From: WS-7 sp036505295
GTDB taxonomy: Bacteria; Eisenbacteria; RBG-16-71-46; SZUA-252
Assembly (NCBI GenBank): GCA_036505295.1
Contig: DASXTQ010000042.1
Span: 20,734-84,733 of the forward strand
Reading direction: 5' to 3'
DNA: 64,000 nucleotides
Below the pieces are notes generated by a model. That model worked only from the letters and a program-made list of their open reading frames with translations, ran no database searches and was not told the origin of the DNA. The number at the start of each line of letters is the position of its first letter. Position 1 is the first letter of the stretch. A program made the position numbers and the translations under genes. Shown here in pieces: positions 59,409 through 64,000 of the stretch.

Positions 59409-62400
59409 TCAGAACGAAATCGGGAACGTTTCGATCGAGGCGAGCCAACGGAAGCGCCAGGGGTCATGATCCGGCTCGGGGCGGCCGACCCAGAGGGGGA
59501 ACGTGATCCGGAACGGTCCCGCCCCGCAGGAGAGCCCCGCGTCGCCGAGCGGGCGGCCGGTCTCGATCCGCCCCAGATCGCCGAAGACCGACACCGGCAC
59601 GCCGGCGAGCCCTAAGTCCACGTTCATACCCCATACGCGCTTTCCCAGAGCCGCTCGCCCGCGATAGCCCCTGAGCCCACCTCCCCCGCCGAGGAGGTAG
59701 TGTCCGGAGGCGAGCAGCGGGCCGCGGTCGTTCAGGTAGAAACGATCGAGTGAATCGACGCGGCTTCCCTCCCCAGCGTCGAAAAGCAGCTCACGCGGCG
59801 GTTGATCGAATGTCGAGCCGGCAAAGAGCCTCCACGAGACATGGGCGTTTCCACGCGGCAGGAGATCGAGCATCTGACGCGCTTCGATCGAAGCGCGCTC
59901 GTAGTGAAACTCGGGATCATCGCTCGAGCGAAACGCCGAGGAGCCGCCGCGAAGGTCGAGGCTCACGTGCTCGGCGCGGCGCGGGCCCTGGGTATCCAGG
60001 GTGAAACGAGCCTTGGCGTGAAGCCCCCTTCCCGCCGACCAGTAGCGTGGATCTACGGGTATCAAGTCATAGCGATCCCGGTAGTCGAGCGAGACCTGCC
60101 AGGCACGAAACGGGTGCCGTCTCGACGAGCCCGTAGCGAGGTTGCCCAGGTGGATTCCGGTGCGAAGGAGGCCCGCGTCGCGCGCCCCGTCGACCTCGAC
60201 CTGTCCGCGCGCGCCGAGGGCGCCCACGCGCCGCCCGAACCACGCGCTCCACGACAGGTCGCCGTCTCGCGTGCCGGCGACGAGGCCACCGCCGGCGCTC
60301 AGGATGCCCTCCGGGAAATCGCTCGAAGGCAGATACCGTCCGGTGGTCCAAACGCCCAGCCGTGCGCCTTCGGCCCTGCCGTGCCAGATCATCGGTCCGT
60401 AGAGAAACGTCATCGCCTCCGAGGAGTGGAAGTCGTACAGCGGCTTGAATCGGAGAGGCGGCGCGCCGCTCCGGTTGTCGAGACGGTTCAGCTCGATCAG
60501 CTCGTGGTCCGGATCCAGAATCGCGCTCGTGAGGCGGGGCTCACCTCCGAAGATGAGCCTCGTCTTCCGCTCGTGCCCGGATACAATCACCTTCTCGCGC
60601 GTCCCATCCGCGAAGCGCACCTCGAGCGGAAACGGCCCGGCCAGCTCTCCATCGCGCCTCACCTTGACCGTCGTGATGTGCTCCTCTTCGGTCGGACCCC
60701 TGTGAATCCCGCGCAGGGCGATGGACGCCGTTCCGGTCCCCTCGAGCCAGGGGCGAAACCAGCCCTGGAGATCGCGCCCCGAGACCCGCTCGGCGGCGTT
60801 CACGACATCGACGGGACGAGGGTGCCGGAGAAAATTCGTGCGGTAGTACTGGCGGAGGAACGCGCTGAACGTGGAGTCACCAAGGTAGCCGCGAAGCGTA
60901 TGCAGCATCATCGCGGGCTTCGAGTAGGCGCCGACCGCGTAGCTCGTCCAGCCGTGATACGCATCCGCGGGCGTCGAAATCGGCTGCTCGTCCCGCGCGT
61001 AGGCACGGGAGAGGTACCGATTCTCGTCCAGGAAGAAATCCCGGAGCGGGCTCGTCCAGGGGAGGAGCTTTCGCCGCTTGAGGAGCCCGCGCGGGTATTT
61101 CCAGTCGCCGTAGCGGTCCTCCATGTACTGCGTGAAACCCTCGTCGAGCCAGGGATGGGCGCGCTCATCGCTCCCCAGCATGCCGTAGAACCAGTTGTGC
61201 GCCACCTCGTGCGCGACCGTGGCATCGAGCGACCCGACCCAGCTCGACGGCACGTCCGGCTCGTTCATGATGAGCATCGGGTACTCCATCGCCCCTCCGC
61301 CGACGTGGCTTTCGGCGCTCGTGAACGTGGGCCAGACGTATGGACCAACTTCTCGACTCAAGAACGCCATCGCCGAAGCGACGACCGCTTTCTGCTCGCG
61401 CCAACGATCCTGGTCCTCACGGAACGCGAGGGCGCGAATCGAGATGCCGTTCCAGATGGTATCGCCGCGAACGTAGTCGGGGGACGCCACCCAGGCGAAA
61501 TCGTGGACGCGGTCGGCGTGAAACCGGAGGGTCTTGAGCGAGGGAAGAATGCTGTCCTTGGGCGCGCTCGCCTGCGCGAGGGTGCGGAGGGTGTCTACGA
61601 GCGTCGTGTCGCGCGACGCAAGGATCAAATGAAGGGGGCCGGGCCTTCCATGTGCGTCCGCCTCCTCGCGCGTATCCTTTTCGGTCTCGACCCACGAATA
61701 GCTGTAATGGACGGGCGTCCCGCGTGGCACCCGGAGGGTCGCTCCTTTTGCCCGCTTAACCTCGACCGGCCCGTTCTGCTTGCCTCGGGGCGGCGCGAGA
61801 TCGGATTCGACCGCGAGCATCGTCCGCGGCCATCGGCCCCGGAGCGAATCGGCCGGGACCGCGCGCAGTCGCACGGTCACGCTATCGCCGGCGGTCTCGC
61901 GATCCGCGAGCGGGATCTGATTATCGCCCTCTTCCGTGCTCCTCAACACGCCCGTCGCGCCGACCCAGAATGGGTCCGGAAGGGTGATGGCGACGTCGAA
62001 GGTGCCGTAGTCCCCGTAAAACTCAGATAGGTAATGGTAGGGATCCGCGTGCCAGCCAAGATCGTCGTAGACCGCGACCTTGGGATACCACTGCCCCACG
62101 GAGTAGGAATCGCCAACGTGGCCGAACCGCGCGAAGGGCTTCGGGACCTGGACCTCGAAGCGGAGCGTGACCGTGACCGAGCCCCGGGGCTTCAAGGGCC
62201 GAGGCAGATCCACCCGGGCGACCGTTTCCTCCATCGAGATCGAGGCAGGCACGCCGTCGACCGAGACCGAATCGATCGACATCCAGCCGCGTTGACTCGG
62301 GCTCGCGAAGCGGAGCGCGTAGTCCTCGCCCCAGCGCTCCCCCTCACAGCCGAAGATCGTATGCGGACCGCGGAACGCGTTCGGATACGCGTGGAGGTAG

Positions 62401-62584
62401 ATGGAATGAAGGAGCGAATCCGCGCCACTCCGATAGGTGATCGCGGCGCGCCCCGAGAGACGGTGCCGAAGCGGATCGAGGGTGACGTCGATTCGGTACC
62501 GGAGGCCCGGAACCGCGGTCGCGCCCGCGCGGGATGGAGCGAGGAGGTCGAGGAAGACCAGAAGCAGAGCCGCCGCGCGGAGGC

Positions 62585-62588
<4 letters not shown>
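59409..62588 (-). CDS. Secreted M1 metallopeptidase fused to an outer-membrane beta-barrel, CTG start
   Basis: A 1059-residue protein. After a signal peptide (LRAAALLLVFLDLLA) it has an M1 aminopeptidase core with GAMEYPMLIM and zinc motif HEVAHNWFYG followed 18 residues later by Glu (WLDEGFTQYMED), near 460-488. The last 280 residues alternate in barrel style and contain GGGGGLRGYRGRAALGK, like the VRGF/RGY motif of Omp85 proteins, and end in Phe (ETFPISF). The nearest normal start is far upstream inside miaB; the signal peptide begins at CTG 62588, overlapping the miaB stop as CTGA, with GAGG ten bases before. The barrel would tether the peptidase to the outer membrane. Confidence 0.88.
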
Positions 62589-63922
<1,334 letters not shown>

Positions 63923-64000
63923 GGGGCGAGAAGTATACGCGACACCAAAGGCTCACCGAGAGGGTCAAGTTCGGCGCCTGGGATGCCGATCGATCGATTG

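Noticed and set aside
59225..59467. An 80-codon minus-strand frame over selW
   Set aside because: Different frame, no protein motifs, overlaps the M1 stop and the SelW gene with its strong family match.

Overview
This 64 kb window is GC-rich, densely packed chromosomal DNA with no rRNA, tRNA, CRISPR array, integrase or insertion sequence that I can see. Several traits point to a free-living Gram-negative bacterium of the FCB type: large secreted proteins ending in a FlgD-like C-terminal domain, an outer-membrane TonB receptor, a peptidase carrying a probable outer-membrane barrel, sigma-54 regulation and a complete fatty-acid oxidation set. Candidatus Eisenbacteria or a close relative is my best guess from protein style. 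It is an inference, not a demonstrated assignment.

Layout. 1-2.5 kb (minus): merR-sufA-sufC-sufB operon behind a MerR-type promoter with a 19-bp spacer. 2.7-10.4 kb: blue-copper lipoprotein, a LOG-luxE-luxC operon, NAD synthetase and a PEPCK-like P-loop protein. 10.4-16.5 kb (minus): three secreted-protein genes (small exported protein, matrixin metalloprotease, FlgD-tailed protein) behind a perfect sigma-70 promoter. 16.6-24.9 kb: YgfZ, arsR-arsM, APRT with no normal start codon, ECF sigma/anti-sigma, NDH-2, a Cys-containing exported protein, a diheme cytochrome, a methyltransferase and a histone-tailed HTH protein. 25-30.2 kb: fadB-fadA and divergent fadD. 30.3-37.4 kb: a candidate new regulatory module. 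37.4-49 kb: mixed metabolic, repair and transport genes. 48.8-54.1 kb: thiamine salvage locus (TPP riboswitch, TonB receptor, SSS symporter, thiamine pyrophosphokinase). 54.1-64 kb: histidine kinase, M16 peptidase, a SelW-like selenoprotein, an M1 peptidase with a C-terminal barrel, and miaB.

Most interesting items. (1) A previously hidden 74-residue SelW/Rdx-family selenoprotein at 59092-59316 (minus) with an in-frame TGA at the CxxU position and a plausible bacterial SECIS hairpin just after it. (2) A module at 30.3-37.4 kb: a small exported peptide gene, a TPR-sigma54 activator, a canonical -24/-12 promoter that drives a tiny lipoprotein ending in two copies of PTGGNELN, and a convergent kinase-ATPase-TPR protein. 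The two repeat copies differ at six of eight codons but encode the same residues, so the peptide sequence itself seems to be selected. (3) Two genes whose only sensible start is CTG, each overlapping the upstream stop as CTGA (50247-50250 and 62585-62588), plus an APRT gene whose best start is ACG. (4) A four-cysteine MerR regulator at the head of a SUF iron-sulfur operon.

Limits: all family calls come from reading motifs by eye; no database search was run. Start codons were chosen by Shine-Dalgarno position, overlaps and family N-termini.
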